A DNA stretch of 64,000 nucleotides from Rhodococcus sp. P1Y (GTDB lineage Bacteria > Actinomycetota > Actinomycetes > Mycobacteriales > Mycobacteriaceae): positions 496,001 through 560,000 of the forward strand of contig NZ_CP032762.1 of assembly GCF_003641205.1 (NCBI RefSeq), in the 5' to 3' direction. Made by a program: the position numbers and the translations under genes. The notes under the pieces are model-generated. The model searched no databases and had not been told where the DNA came from. It was given only the letters and a program-made list of their open reading frames with translations. Below, in pieces: positions 1 to 8,410 of this stretch (within the stretch, counting starts at the first letter, position 1; every line of letters starts with the position of its first letter).

Positions 1-1171
1 GATCGATCTCGTGCCGAGTGGTGTACGGGGCAAGTCCGATGGTGACGGCGCCGCCCTCGTCGTTGACGCCCAATGCGTCGAGAAGCCTGCTGCCGCTGTG
101 GATTCCGCTGACCGTCCCGATTCGGTTCTGCGCGAGATGTTCGGCGACCTTCTCGGCCGAGGTGTCCGCGACGGTGAAGCTCAGGGTCGGGATCCGGCTC
201 GGGGCGTCGCCGAGAACCATGACGTGATCGAGCTTGCCCAGCGAGCGCAGGAGGTAGTCGAACAATCGGTCGTGGTAGTCCTGCAGCGAACCGATCGAGA
301 GCTGAAGGCGCTCACGCCGCGTGCCGGTGGCAGCGTCGTCGAGATTGGCCAAGTAGTCGACCGAGGCCACGACCCCCGCGAGCAACGCGTACTGATGGCC
401 CGCAACCTCGAGCCGCTCGGTCCCCTTCGCCAGCGGATTGAGCGACATCGACGGGATCCGATCGAGCAGAGCTGGATCGCGGAATACGAGCGCACCCACC
501 TGCGGACCGCCCCACGCCGAGGACTGGACGGCCACGATGTCCGCACCCAGTTCCTCGATGTCGACGTGCGCGTATGGAGCAGCACCCGCGGCGTCGACGA
601 CGATGAGGCCCCCGACTGCGTGCACGCGGTCCGCCGCAACCCGAACATTGGGAGCGGAGCCGACGATCGGGGATGCAGCCGTCATCGCGACGAGGCGCGT
701 CGTACTGGTGATGAGCTCTTCGAACTGCCAGCTGGGTAGTTCGCACGTGTCGATCTCGACTTCGGCCCACCGCACCTGTGCGCCGTAGCGGTTGGCGATG
801 CGAAGCCACGGCGCGACGTTGGCCTCCTCGTCGAGCCGCGAGAGCACGAGGCCCGTACCAAGCCCCAGCCGTGACGACATGGACTCGGCCAACCACGCGA
901 GTAGCGTCGCCCGGTCGGGACCGAGAACCACGCCGGCGGGATCGCCTCCTACCAGGTCCGCGATGGCTTGCCGGGCTGCATCGAGGAGGCCCGCACTTCG
1001 ACGCGAGGACATATGGCCTGACGTGTGAGTTGGCGCACTTCCGCGAAACGCTGTCGACACTGCGGTCGACACACGATCGGGGATCTGCATCCCGTTCTGC
1101 GGATCGAGATGGATCCAGCCGTCGCCCAACGAGGGAATCGACCCTCTGACCCGCGCGACGTCATACCCCAT
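1..1171 (-). CDS. Class V aminotransferase / cysteine desulfurase-like protein (3' end outside window)
   Basis: This fold-type I PLP-enzyme-like protein is open from ATG at 1171 through the window edge (390 codons visible, no stop). The start gives MGYDVARVRG and precedes a conserved stretch (THTSGHMSSRRS, then GGDPAGVVLGPDRATLLAWL) typical of the cysteine desulfurase/class V family. The position next to Bpa matches the Rv3778c aminotransferase of M. tuberculosis. Oddly, the segment where the family carries its PLP-binding lysine (S-x-H-K before G-P) reads QSSAWGGPQVGALVF, with no lysine. It may therefore not be a PLP enzyme in the usual sense, or it may use another lysine. The substrate is unknown. 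It is transcribed divergently from Bpa across a 167-bp gap. The frame and family are clear; the function is not. Confidence 0.8.
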   Translation of the reverse strand, partial: MGYDVARVRGSIPSLGDGWIHLDPQNGMQIPDRVSTAVSTAFRGSAPTHTSGHMSSRRSAGLLDAARQAIADLVGGDPAGVVLGPDRATLLAWLAESMSSRLGLGTGLVLSRLDEEANVAPWLRIANRYGAQVRWAEVEIDTCELPSWQFEELITSTTRLVAMTAASPIVGSAPNVRVAADRVHAVGGLIVVDAAGAAPYAHVDIEELGADIVAVQSSAWGGPQVGALVFRDPALLDRIPSMSLNPLAKGTERLEVAGHQYALLAGVVASVDYLANLDDAATGTRRERLQLSIGSLQDYHDRLFDYLLRSLGKLDHVMVLGDAPSRIPTLSFTVADTSAEKVAEHLAQNRIGTVSGIHSGSRLLDALGVNDEGGAVTIGLAPYTTRHEID

Positions 1172-1338
1172 GCCGGACACTCTAAGCGTCGATTTCGTGA
1201 GCGTGTGTTCCACATCCCTTATTTGTCTCGACCGCCCTGCTCACTCGCACGCTTGACTTCCCTCCGCACTCAGCCCACAGACCAGAATAAACGGCCCCGC
1301 TCGTCGCGCAATTCCGCCGGACGCGCAAGGATGGCGGT

Positions 1339-1920
1339 ATGACGGACTCGCAGTCGAACCCCGAAGCAGGTGACCACGTCGTCGTGATCGGCCCGAATGG
1401 ACAGCCTCTCGCACTGAGCCGTGAGGAAGCAACCGCCGCGGCAGCTCGTGCAGCAGGTTCCGAGGCCGCCGAAACAAGCGAAACTCCTCTTTCGGACATG
1501 GTCGAGCAACCGGCAAAGGTCATGCGTATCGGCACGATGATCAAGCAGTTGCTGGAGGAAGTTCGCGCGGCACCGCTCGACGACGCAAGCAGGACGCGCC
1601 TGAAGAACATCCATCAGTCCTCGATCCGTGAACTCGAACAGGGGCTCGCCCCCGAGCTCCGCGAAGAGCTCGAACGTCTTGCACTCCCGTTCGGCGACGA
1701 CACGATTCCGTCGGACGCAGAGCTGCGTATCGCGCAGGCTCAGCTGGTCGGGTGGCTCGAAGGCGTGTTCCACGGAATTCAGACGGCTTTGTTCGCACAG
1801 CAGATGGCTGCGCGGGCCCAGCTCGAACAGATGCGCCAGGGCGCGTTGCCTCCCGGCGTCTCCATCAATCCCGGTGGTGCGGGCCACACCGGCGGTAGCG
1901 GCACCGGGCAGTACCTGTAG
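1339..1920 (+). CDS. bpa: Bacterial proteasome activator Bpa/PafE
   Basis: This 193-residue protein is the ATP-independent proteasome activator (DUF2587, Rv3780 family). It forms a ring that docks on the 20S proteasome and feeds it unfolded substrates without Pup. The sequence shows a disordered N-terminus, a central helical bundle (about residues 50-160, with RLKNIHQSSIRELEQGL), a glycine-rich tail and the exact C-terminal GQYL motif that inserts into proteasome alpha-subunit pockets. The length is slightly above the M. tuberculosis form. The ATG start at 1339 has an AAGGA-like stretch about 7-12 bases upstream. Its place between the aminotransferase-like gene and the galactan exporter is conserved in mycobacteria and is probably not functional. 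Identification is strong because the C-terminus is diagnostic. Confidence 0.93.
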   Translation: MTDSQSNPEAGDHVVVIGPNGQPLALSREEATAAAARAAGSEAAETSETPLSDMVEQPAKVMRIGTMIKQLLEEVRAAPLDDASRTRLKNIHQSSIRELEQGLAPELREELERLALPFGDDTIPSDAELRIAQAQLVGWLEGVFHGIQTALFAQQMAARAQLEQMRQGALPPGVSINPGGAGHTGGSGTGQYL

Positions 1921-1997
1921 AGGTCGGAGGTGTGCGGGTAAGGTCGACCGTCGTGTCCGCCCCAGCAAAGAATCCCGAGAACGAAGCAGGAGAGCGT

Positions 1998-2828
1998 GTG
2001 ACCGTTCCCGTTTCCGACTCGCAGACCTACAAGCGCGCATTCGGTGACCTGACGACCGGTTTCCGGCAGCGCGAGCTGTGGTTGCATCTCGGCTGGCAGG
2101 ACATCAAGCAGCGGTACCGACGCTCGGTCATCGGCCCGTTCTGGATCACCATCGCCACCGCTGTGCAAGCCACGGCCATGGGTCTGCTGTATTCGGTTCT
2201 GCTGGACGTGAACCTCACGGAGTTTCTGCCGCACGTCGCGGTCGGCCTCATCATCTGGAACTTCATCAACGCCGCGATCCTCGAGGGCGGGGACGTGTTC
2301 GTCGCCAACGAGGGACTGATCAAGCAGTTGCCCTCCGCGCTGTCGGTGCACGTATATCGGCTGGTGTGGCGCCAAGTGCTGCTGTTCGGACACAACCTGA
2401 TCGTCTACGTCGTCATCATCGCGATCTTCCGGCCGTCGTTCGGATGGACGGATCTTGCCGCGATCCCCGCGTTCGCACTACTGGTGGTCAACGCCGTATG
2501 GGTCGCGTTGCTGTTCGGCATCGTCGCCACCCGCTACCGCGACATCGCACCGATTCTGCAGTCGATGGTGACGTTGCTGTTCTTCATGACACCGATCGTG
2601 TGGACCACTCAGGGCCTGATCAACCAGGGCGGCGAGGCTGCCAAGCGGGCACGGCTCGTCGAGATCAACCCGCTCTTCCACTACCTCGACATCGTGCGCG
2701 CACCGATGATCGGTGAACCGCAACAGCTCTACCACTGGTACATCGTCATCGGCTGCACGGTCGTCGGATGGGCGCTGACAATCGTCGCGCTCAAGAAGTA
2801 CCGGGCACGCGTGCCCTACTGGGTTTAG
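1998..2828 (+). CDS. wzm: Galactan ABC exporter permease Wzm
   Basis: This is an ABC-2 type permease of the O-antigen/galactan exporter (Rv3783 family). With Wzt it flips lipid-linked galactan across the plasma membrane. An N-terminal amphipathic part (LWLHLGWQDIKQRYRRSVIG, the typical ABC-2 polysaccharide permease entry) is followed by about six membrane helices and ends KKYRARVPYWV. The start chosen is GTG 1998, because AGGAGA lies four bases upstream and the resulting 276 residues fit the family. In-frame GTGs at 1953 and 1932 would add 15 or 22 residues. wzt follows 11 bp downstream and glfT1 overlaps wzt, so the three are probably one transcript coupling galactan priming to export. Confidence 0.9.
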   Translation: MTVPVSDSQTYKRAFGDLTTGFRQRELWLHLGWQDIKQRYRRSVIGPFWITIATAVQATAMGLLYSVLLDVNLTEFLPHVAVGLIIWNFINAAILEGGDVFVANEGLIKQLPSALSVHVYRLVWRQVLLFGHNLIVYVVIIAIFRPSFGWTDLAAIPAFALLVVNAVWVALLFGIVATRYRDIAPILQSMVTLLFFMTPIVWTTQGLINQGGEAAKRARLVEINPLFHYLDIVRAPMIGEPQQLYHWYIVIGCTVVGWALTIVALKKYRARVPYWV

Positions 2829-2839
2829 GGGCTCATCTC

Positions 2840-3679
2840 ATGTCAGTCGGCATCACCACCCTCGACGCCTGCGTCGACTTCCCGATCTTCGACGCCAAGA
2901 CGCGCTCCTTGAAGAAGGCTTTCCTCGGCAAAGCCGGCGGCGCCATCGACCGGAACAGCTCCGACGTCGTCGTCGTCGAGGCCCTCAAGAACATCACGAT
3001 GAATCTCAAGGAGGGCGACCGTATCGGCCTCGTCGGGCACAACGGCGCGGGCAAGTCGACACTCCTACGCCTGCTGTCCGGCATCTACGAGCCAACGCGT
3101 GGAACTGCCTCCGTCCGCGGACGCGTCGCGCCGGTGTTCGACCTGGGCGTCGGAATGGACCCCGAGATCTCGGGTTACGAGAACATCATCATCCGCGGCC
3201 TGTTCCTGGGCCAGACACGCAAGCAGATGCTCGCGAAGATGGACGAGATCGCCGACTTCACCGAACTCGGCGACTACCTCGACATGCCCCTCCGGACGTA
3301 TTCGACGGGTATGCGCGTGCGCGTCGCGATGGGCGTCGTCACCAGCATCGATCCCGAGATCCTGCTGCTCGACGAGGGCATCGGTGCCGTCGACGCGGAA
3401 TTCATGAAGAAGGCGCGCATTCGCCTGCAGGCGCTGGTGCAGCGGTCCGGAATCCTGGTCTTCGCCAGCCACTCCAACGAGTTCCTCGCGCAGCTGTGCG
3501 ATCGCGCGATGTGGATCGACCACGGCCAGATCCGTCAGGAAGGCGGCATCGAGGACGTGGTGCGGGCATACGAGGGTGACGACGCCGGCGACCACGTGGC
3601 GACGATCCTCAAAGAGTTAGAGCGCGACGAAGCGGGAGTGGAGCCTGCGGAACGACCCAGGGATGATCGAAATGGCTGA
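2840..3679 (+). CDS. wzt: Galactan ABC exporter ATPase Wzt
   Basis: This is the nucleotide-binding subunit of the galactan exporter (Rv3781 family), 279 residues. Visible motifs are Walker A GHNGAGKST, the signature YSTGMRVRVA, Walker B ILLLDEGIGAVD and the switch histidine in FASHSNEF. The Q-loop/polysaccharide-specific region GYENIIIRGLFLG is typical of the RfbB/TagH-like polysaccharide export subfamily. It has no long C-terminal carbohydrate-binding domain, so export is unlikely to be gated by a modified glycan end. The ATG at 2840 was chosen because upstream codons overlap the permease gene. The last 17 bp overlap glfT1, which supports translational coupling. Confidence 0.92.
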   Translation: MSVGITTLDACVDFPIFDAKTRSLKKAFLGKAGGAIDRNSSDVVVVEALKNITMNLKEGDRIGLVGHNGAGKSTLLRLLSGIYEPTRGTASVRGRVAPVFDLGVGMDPEISGYENIIIRGLFLGQTRKQMLAKMDEIADFTELGDYLDMPLRTYSTGMRVRVAMGVVTSIDPEILLLDEGIGAVDAEFMKKARIRLQALVQRSGILVFASHSNEFLAQLCDRAMWIDHGQIRQEGGIEDVVRAYEGDDAGDHVATILKELERDEAGVEPAERPRDDRNG

Positions 3680-4571
3680 GAAGATAATCGGGGTCATCGT
3701 GACGCACAAGCGTCGTGAACTCCTTGCCCAGTCACTCGACGTCATCACGCATCAATCACGCCCGCTGGACCACCTGGTCGTCGTCGACAATGCTCACGAG
3801 GACGAGGTCCGCGCGCTCGTCGAGTCCGCTGACATCCCGACGACTTACCTTGGGTCACATCACAACCTGGGCGGCGCAGGCGGTTTCGCTCTCGGCATCC
3901 TCTACGCACTCTCGCTCGGTGCGGACTGGGTTTTTCTCGCCGACGACGACGGTCGTCCCGAGGGTCCCGAGGTGTTGGCGACCTTGTATGCGTGCGCCCT
4001 CAAACACGGCCTCGACGAGGTGTCCCCCGTCGTCTGCGACATCGAGGATCCGGACCGGCTCGCATTCCCACTGCGGCGGGGCGTCGAATGGCGGAGGCTG
4101 CGATCCGAGCTGATCGATCCTCGGAATCCCGACGACGACCTACTCGAAGGAATTGCGTCGTTGTTCAACGGCGCCCTGTTCAAGGCGTCGACGATCGACG
4201 CTGTGGGCGTTCCGGATCTGCGGCTCTTCGTGCGCGGCGACGAAGTGGAAGTGCACCGTCGATTGCAGCGATCCGGTCTGAAATTCGGCACCTGCCTGAC
4301 GGCCGCCTACGTGCACCCGAACGGCGCCGAGGAGTTCAAGCCGATCCTCGGGGGCCGCATGCACACGCAGTATCCCGACGACCCGACCAAGCGGTACTTC
4401 ACTTACCGCAACCGCGGATACCTGATGTCGCAGCCAGGAATGCGAAAGCTTTTACCGCAGGAGTGGATTCGCTTCGGCTGGTTCTTCCTTGTGACCACTC
4501 ACAATCCCAAGGGCTTGGCCGAATGGCTTCGTCTCCGCAAGCTCGGCCGTCGGGAGCATTTCCGGCGGTAA
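3663..4571 (+). CDS. glfT1: Galactofuranosyltransferase GlfT1
   Basis: This 302-residue family 2 glycosyltransferase (Rv3782 family) adds the first Galf residues from UDP-Galf to the decaprenyl-PP-GlcNAc-Rha linker on the cytoplasmic face. The GT-A nucleotide-binding start is GVIVTHKRRELL. It is followed by NLGGAGGFALG, the metal-binding triad FLADDDGRPEGPE, and an acceptor-side segment with FVRGDEVEVHRRLQRSG. The ATG at 3663 overlaps wzt; a second ATG at 3672 is also possible and would lose three residues. It forms an operon with wzm and wzt, matching the order seen around this gene in mycobacteria. Assignment is strong from motifs and neighbours together. Confidence 0.9.
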   Translation: MIEMAEKIIGVIVTHKRRELLAQSLDVITHQSRPLDHLVVVDNAHEDEVRALVESADIPTTYLGSHHNLGGAGGFALGILYALSLGADWVFLADDDGRPEGPEVLATLYACALKHGLDEVSPVVCDIEDPDRLAFPLRRGVEWRRLRSELIDPRNPDDDLLEGIASLFNGALFKASTIDAVGVPDLRLFVRGDEVEVHRRLQRSGLKFGTCLTAAYVHPNGAEEFKPILGGRMHTQYPDDPTKRYFTYRNRGYLMSQPGMRKLLPQEWIRFGWFFLVTTHNPKGLAEWLRLRKLGRREHFRR

Positions 4572-4610
4572 CCCCGCAGACCAGTTAGGACGCGCCCCAC
4601 CGTCCTCGGC

Positions 4611-4622
4611 TACCGTGTGCGC
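4611..4622 (+). promoter_or_regulatory. Probable -10 box for a leaderless transcript
   Basis: TACCGT lies six bases before the ATG at 4623 and there is no purine-rich ribosome binding site. This layout fits an actinobacterial TANNNT -10 element with transcription starting at the start codon. It is inferred from sequence only; no -35 element is obvious. Confidence 0.4.
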
Positions 4623-5477
4623 ATGACGGAACCGCGGAAGCTGACGGATCGGATTCGGCACTCGGCGCGCGAGAAGTTGCAGCGCGCAATCGGTGAGGTT
4701 CTGGACAAGCAAACGGCTCAGTTGGCCGAGCAGACCGGTGACCAGCAAGCGAAACTGCTCGAAATCCTCGAACGACAACGACGCGAGATCGACGACCTGC
4801 ACGCCTTCATCCGCGGCCTCGAAATGCGCATGCGGCGCGACATTCCGTACGCATCCGACGTGGAAGCCGCGGCGCAGAGCGCAGAATTCGCCGAGGAGGT
4901 CATGCCGAAGGCACCGACGTTCCTGCGCCCGCACGCGACGCTGCGGTTCGCGCTCGGCGAGATCTCCGTTGCAGGGATGGCACTGGAGTTCGGAGTCGCC
5001 AGCGGCACCACGCTCGAGATCATCGCGGAGGAGTCGGCGTCGAAGCCCGATGTCACCGTCGTCGCCGGATTCGACGTGTTCTCTGGTCTGCCCGAAACGT
5101 GGCGAACGGGCTTCCCGAAAGGTTTGTTCGAGCAGGAGAGTCTGCCCAAGGTCCCCGGTGCGGAGATCGTGCCAGGGATGTTCGAGGAGTCGCTACCGGA
5201 GTTTCTGAAGAGTCACAAGGAGACGCTCGCATTCCTGCACCTCGACGCCGACCTGTACTCGTCGACGGTGACGGTACTCGATCTCGTCGCAGACCGTCTG
5301 GCCGTCGGTACGGTGATCGTGTTCGACGAGTACTTCAACTTCCCCGGCTGGCGCAACCACGAGTACCGAGCGTGGACCGAGTTCGTCGGTCGCACCGGGA
5401 CGGAGTTCGACTACCTCGGGTACACCGCGGACAACGAGCAGGTCGTGGTCCGGATTCGTAAGGCGCCGACGCTGTAG
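4623..5477 (+). CDS. TylF/MycF-type SAM-dependent methyltransferase
   Basis: This is a predicted class I S-adenosylmethionine methyltransferase of 284 residues. Residues 1-90 look like a coiled coil (KLLEILERQRREIDDLHAFI). The catalytic domain starts with the SAM-binding motif LEFGVASGTTLEII and continues with FDVFSGLPETW and FLHLDADLYSSTVTVL. The latter is the TylF signature carrying acidic metal/sugar-binding residues, and VIVFDEYFNFPGW follows. TylF-family enzymes O-methylate sugar hydroxyls, so methylation of a glycan or glycolipid is plausible here, but the acceptor is unknown. It sits between glfT1 and a GlfT2-like gene, hinting at galactan or polar-lipid decoration (inference). GTG 4617 is an alternative start two codons upstream. 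Confidence 0.75.
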   Translation: MTEPRKLTDRIRHSAREKLQRAIGEVLDKQTAQLAEQTGDQQAKLLEILERQRREIDDLHAFIRGLEMRMRRDIPYASDVEAAAQSAEFAEEVMPKAPTFLRPHATLRFALGEISVAGMALEFGVASGTTLEIIAEESASKPDVTVVAGFDVFSGLPETWRTGFPKGLFEQESLPKVPGAEIVPGMFEESLPEFLKSHKETLAFLHLDADLYSSTVTVLDLVADRLAVGTVIVFDEYFNFPGWRNHEYRAWTEFVGRTGTEFDYLGYTADNEQVVVRIRKAPTL

Positions 5478-5488
5478 AGCTGATCGCG

Positions 5489-5534
5489 CAGTGGCACGGT
5501 TAAGCGCCCGTCAGGGCACTTAACCGTGCCACTG
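5489..5534. terminator. Strong hairpin between convergent genes
   Basis: A 21-base left arm (5489-5509) pairs with 5514-5534 across a four-base loop with one mismatch. The arms contain GTGGCACGGTTAAG and its complement. It lies between the convergent methyltransferase and GlfT2-like genes, so it probably acts as a bidirectional terminator. There is no T-tract. It could also be a single copy of a palindromic element like those elsewhere in the window. Confidence 0.6.
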
Positions 5535-5547
5535 GCGGCGAAGGCGC

Positions 5548-7440
5548 CTAGCTGTAGAGACGAGCCCAGTTCTCCCGGCTCGTCAACTGAGGAACTGCTG
5601 CTCGGAACTGCGCTTGCACCTCGGGCGCCTGCTGCCTGAATCGCTTGAGCAGCTTCGCCGATCGGGCCGTCAGTTCCGCTGCGGTGTCCTTGTCGCGCTT
5701 GCGGATCCTGACGCCGGACTGCGACGCATCGGTGACGACAGCGTGATCGAAGAGCGACACGTGCCACCAGTGCGCCTCTGCCGCCGGGATGCTGGCGATT
5801 CCGGGGATGGTGCGACCGAGCCACTGGAAGGCAGCACGTTTGCCGAGAACGAGGTCGATGCGGTCCTTCTTCGGCTCGAACCCGGCATGACGCGTCACCA
5901 GTTCGGAGGACCTGATACCCGGCATGTCCGACGCGGGATGCTTGATCGTTTCGGGGAACCTTGCACGTTCGCTTCTGATGGACTTCAGCACTGCCATTCC
6001 GCCGTCCTCGAGGATCTCCGGCCCCTCGAGGAAGTCTTCGATCCCGCGAATCATGGTGTACGCCAATCCGTACTGCATCGACACCAGATACTGCGAAATC
6101 TCACGGGCCAGGAGCTTGCTCAACGGCTTGGGGTCGAAGTCACTGTGCAGCGCAGCCACGATCAGCGAGTTGCGGATACTGAAGTATTTGGCCCAGTCGT
6201 CGCGATCCTTCCAATGGAAGTCGGCGTGCCACACGCCGGCGTTGGGAAGGGTGACGGTGACGAACCCGTTGGCACGCGCGCGAATGCCGTACTCGATGTC
6301 GTCCCACTGGAAGAACATCGGCAGCGGCAGTCCGATCTGCGCGACCACCTCCGCCGGGATCAAGCAGGACCACCACGCGTTGTATCCGGCGTCGACCCGC
6401 TTGTTCTGTTGCTTCTTCTTCTTCGTGAGGTCGGAGTCGTGCTTGGACCCGGCAGACCACCGGCCGGCCTTGAGCTTGGTCAGGTCGGCTTCCTCGGCAC
6501 TGACGTGTAGGTGCTCGGGATTCATCAGATACAGCATCTGTGCACCGACAAGAGTCGGTTCGACGGTGACGTTGGCGAACGCATTCATTCGGAGCACGGA
6601 CTCGGGCTCGCACAGGATGTCGTCGTCCATCAAGATCAGATTCGCGTGCTCGTTGATGGCCGAGACCTCGTACATGCCGCGGGTGAACCCGCCGGCACCG
6701 CCCAGGTTCGGTTGTCTGATGTAGACCAACTTGTCGCCGAGGCGATCGGCAACCTCGGTGAAGAGTGCGCGGTCCGACACATGGTCGGTTCCCTGGTCGA
6801 CCACGTACACCGCGTCGATACCGGCCACCATGCCGTCGTCACCAGCGATGGCCGCGACGGTTGCAGCGCAATCGTCTGCCCGGTTGAAGGTGCAGATGGC
6901 GATGGCGGCAGGTCGGATGACCGGCGGCGCCGGCACGGTCCATTCGAGATCGCGGACGGTCAGCGACCCGTCGACAGCTGTGAACTCGGCCCACAGCGCA
7001 CCGCCGTCGACGAACGTGTCGAGCGTCGCGGTCAACGAAGCCGATCCTGTCCCGTCCAGAACGACGGTGCTCAAGGTGCGCGCGTTGCCCGCCGAATCGG
7101 ATGCTCGCAGAAGCACCGATGTCTTGCCTTCGCTCTCGTGGCCGAACTGCAACCGAACTTCGGTCACGGTGGTCCAGCGCTGGTAGTAGCTGGCCGCAAA
7201 GCGTCCGAAGTAGGTGTCGGTGTCGATTGTCGCACCCTTTTCGAGGTGAACCGAGAACCGCTCGCGATGCGCCCGTCCCTTGGCTATCGTCGCGTACAAG
7301 TCGTCCTTGACCAGCGCAGTAGGACCAGCGAAGAGCCCCCGTTGCACCACGAGACGCGCAGAACTCTCGTGCTCGGTCAGGGCGCTACGGACAGCAGCGG
7401 TGCTGCCGTCCACTGGCGCAACCGACGCAGGCTTGTTCAT
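5548..7440 (-). CDS. GlfT2-like galactofuranosyltransferase paralogue
   Basis: This 630-residue protein has the domain order of GlfT2: an N-terminal beta-sandwich (about 30-165), a GT-A domain beginning IAICTFNRADDCAA, and a C-terminal helical region. NLGGAGGFTRGMYE precedes the metal triad MDDDI (Asp272-274). The acceptor/base region is FFQWDDIEYGIRARANG followed by GVWHADFHWKDRDDWAKYFS. These match the DDD, WDD and H sites of GlfT2. It is clearly divergent from the GlfT2 orthologue at 58556-60463 and carries a lysine/glutamine-rich insert (LTKKKKQQNKRVDAG). The ATG at 7440 has GGAG five bases upstream. It probably transfers Galf from UDP-Galf, but to an acceptor or linkage different from GlfT2 (inference). 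Confidence 0.8.
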   Translation of the reverse strand: MNKPASVAPVDGSTAAVRSALTEHESSARLVVQRGLFAGPTALVKDDLYATIAKGRAHRERFSVHLEKGATIDTDTYFGRFAASYYQRWTTVTEVRLQFGHESEGKTSVLLRASDSAGNARTLSTVVLDGTGSASLTATLDTFVDGGALWAEFTAVDGSLTVRDLEWTVPAPPVIRPAAIAICTFNRADDCAATVAAIAGDDGMVAGIDAVYVVDQGTDHVSDRALFTEVADRLGDKLVYIRQPNLGGAGGFTRGMYEVSAINEHANLILMDDDILCEPESVLRMNAFANVTVEPTLVGAQMLYLMNPEHLHVSAEEADLTKLKAGRWSAGSKHDSDLTKKKKQQNKRVDAGYNAWWSCLIPAEVVAQIGLPLPMFFQWDDIEYGIRARANGFVTVTLPNAGVWHADFHWKDRDDWAKYFSIRNSLIVAALHSDFDPKPLSKLLAREISQYLVSMQYGLAYTMIRGIEDFLEGPEILEDGGMAVLKSIRSERARFPETIKHPASDMPGIRSSELVTRHAGFEPKKDRIDLVLGKRAAFQWLGRTIPGIASIPAAEAHWWHVSLFDHAVVTDASQSGVRIRKRDKDTAAELTARSAKLLKRFRQQAPEVQAQFRAAVPQLTSRENWARLYS

Positions 7441-7539
7441 AGTGCTCCTACAACTTTCCGCATTTCCGAGGGCGAAACGGACGTGTCGACGCGGAGTCGA
7501 CACAGTTCGCAGAGTAACAACACCGCCGGCTCACTCCGG

Positions 7540-8328
7540 TCACACCGCGCGTCGGCCCTGGACCCGTGTCGGCTCGGCGACGCGACGAGTGGCGCCCTGA
7601 TGTCGTTTGCGGATGCGAAACAGTCCGAGTCCCATGGACACGACATCGGCCCTCGATATGCGCGTCCCGTGGCTTGCGTGATCGTCACTGAGCCGTACCG
7701 GCACTTCCTGCGGCCGGATGTCCCGCTGCTCGACGAGATAGACGAGCTCGGTGGTGAAGAGGAATCCGGGCTCGACGAGGTCGGCAGCCAGGTCTCTGAT
7801 CAGGTCGCCGTCGACCAGAACGGTCCCTTGCGGATCACCGGTGCGCATCCCAAGTACTGCTCTTCGGAGAGACGCGAATCCCCACGTGAGCACGCCCCGC
7901 AGCGCGCCGCGCTCGACCGAGGACTGACGATGAGCCTTCGACCCGATCACCACCGTCGGCAGCGTCCCGCCGTTCTTCGACGCGAGCTTGTTCGCTCCGT
8001 CGAGATCGTCGAAGCCGAACGGCAAGTCGTCGGCGGTGAGCAGCACGTGCGCGCCTCGGCTCGCTTCAGTACCCACCCGAAGCGCGTTGCCCAGACCCTT
8101 GTCGCTCTGCAGAACCGTGAACGACACATCGTTGCCCGCCCAGCGCCGCGCGATGGCCGTGCACAGCTCGAACGTGTCGTCGGTCGAACCGTTCTCTACG
8201 ACGATGATCTCGGCGCGGCTGCCCGCCAGCCGGTCCACGAGGCGTTCGGCGGTGTTCTCGATGACGGCGCTGGAGTTGTGTGCGGGTATGACGACGGACA
8301 AATCGATCGTTCCGGTGGTACCTGACAT
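7540..8328 (-). CDS. Family 2 glycosyltransferase, polyprenyl-phosphate sugar synthase-like
   Basis: This GT-A glycosyltransferase of 262 residues opens LSVVIPAHNSSAVIENT. It contains VVENGSTDDTFE and SDKGLGNALRVGTEASRGAHVLLTADD, the pattern of dolichol/polyprenyl-phosphate hexose synthases. It has no membrane helices. The gene diverges from a large membrane protein across 82 bp. In M. tuberculosis the polyprenyl-phospho-GalNAc synthase Rv3631 works with the GT-C protein Rv3779 to add galactosamine to arabinogalactan, so a similar donor-plus-transferase pair is a reasonable guess here. Start ATG 8328 gives MSGTTGTIDLS; longer in-frame starts would run into the divergent gene. The sugar is not predictable from sequence. 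Confidence 0.72.
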   Translation of the reverse strand: MSGTTGTIDLSVVIPAHNSSAVIENTAERLVDRLAGSRAEIIVVENGSTDDTFELCTAIARRWAGNDVSFTVLQSDKGLGNALRVGTEASRGAHVLLTADDLPFGFDDLDGANKLASKNGGTLPTVVIGSKAHRQSSVERGALRGVLTWGFASLRRAVLGMRTGDPQGTVLVDGDLIRDLAADLVEPGFLFTTELVYLVEQRDIRPQEVPVRLSDDHASHGTRISRADVVSMGLGLFRIRKRHQGATRRVAEPTRVQGRRAV

Positions 8329-8396
8329 CTCGAATGCACTCGCCTTCCCAGCGTTCTCTGTAGGGCATCGTATCCCTCGGGCGTTCGTCCATCTCG

Positions 8397-8402
8397 TAGG
8401 CT
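8397..8402 (+). promoter_or_regulatory. Probable -10 box, leaderless start at 8411
   Basis: TAGGCT lies eight bases before GTG 8411 with no Shine-Dalgarno sequence. The same TANNNT-N8-start layout occurs before four other genes of this locus (22045, 26354, 28282, 31599). Confidence 0.45.
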
Positions 8403-8410
8403 CGTGCCCC

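Noticed and set aside
7988..8410. N-terminal extension of the 8411-10633 membrane protein by about 140 codons
   Set aside because: It would overlap the divergent glycosyltransferase, and the translated extension is Arg/Ser-rich shadow sequence. The GTG at 8411 sits behind a -10-like box.
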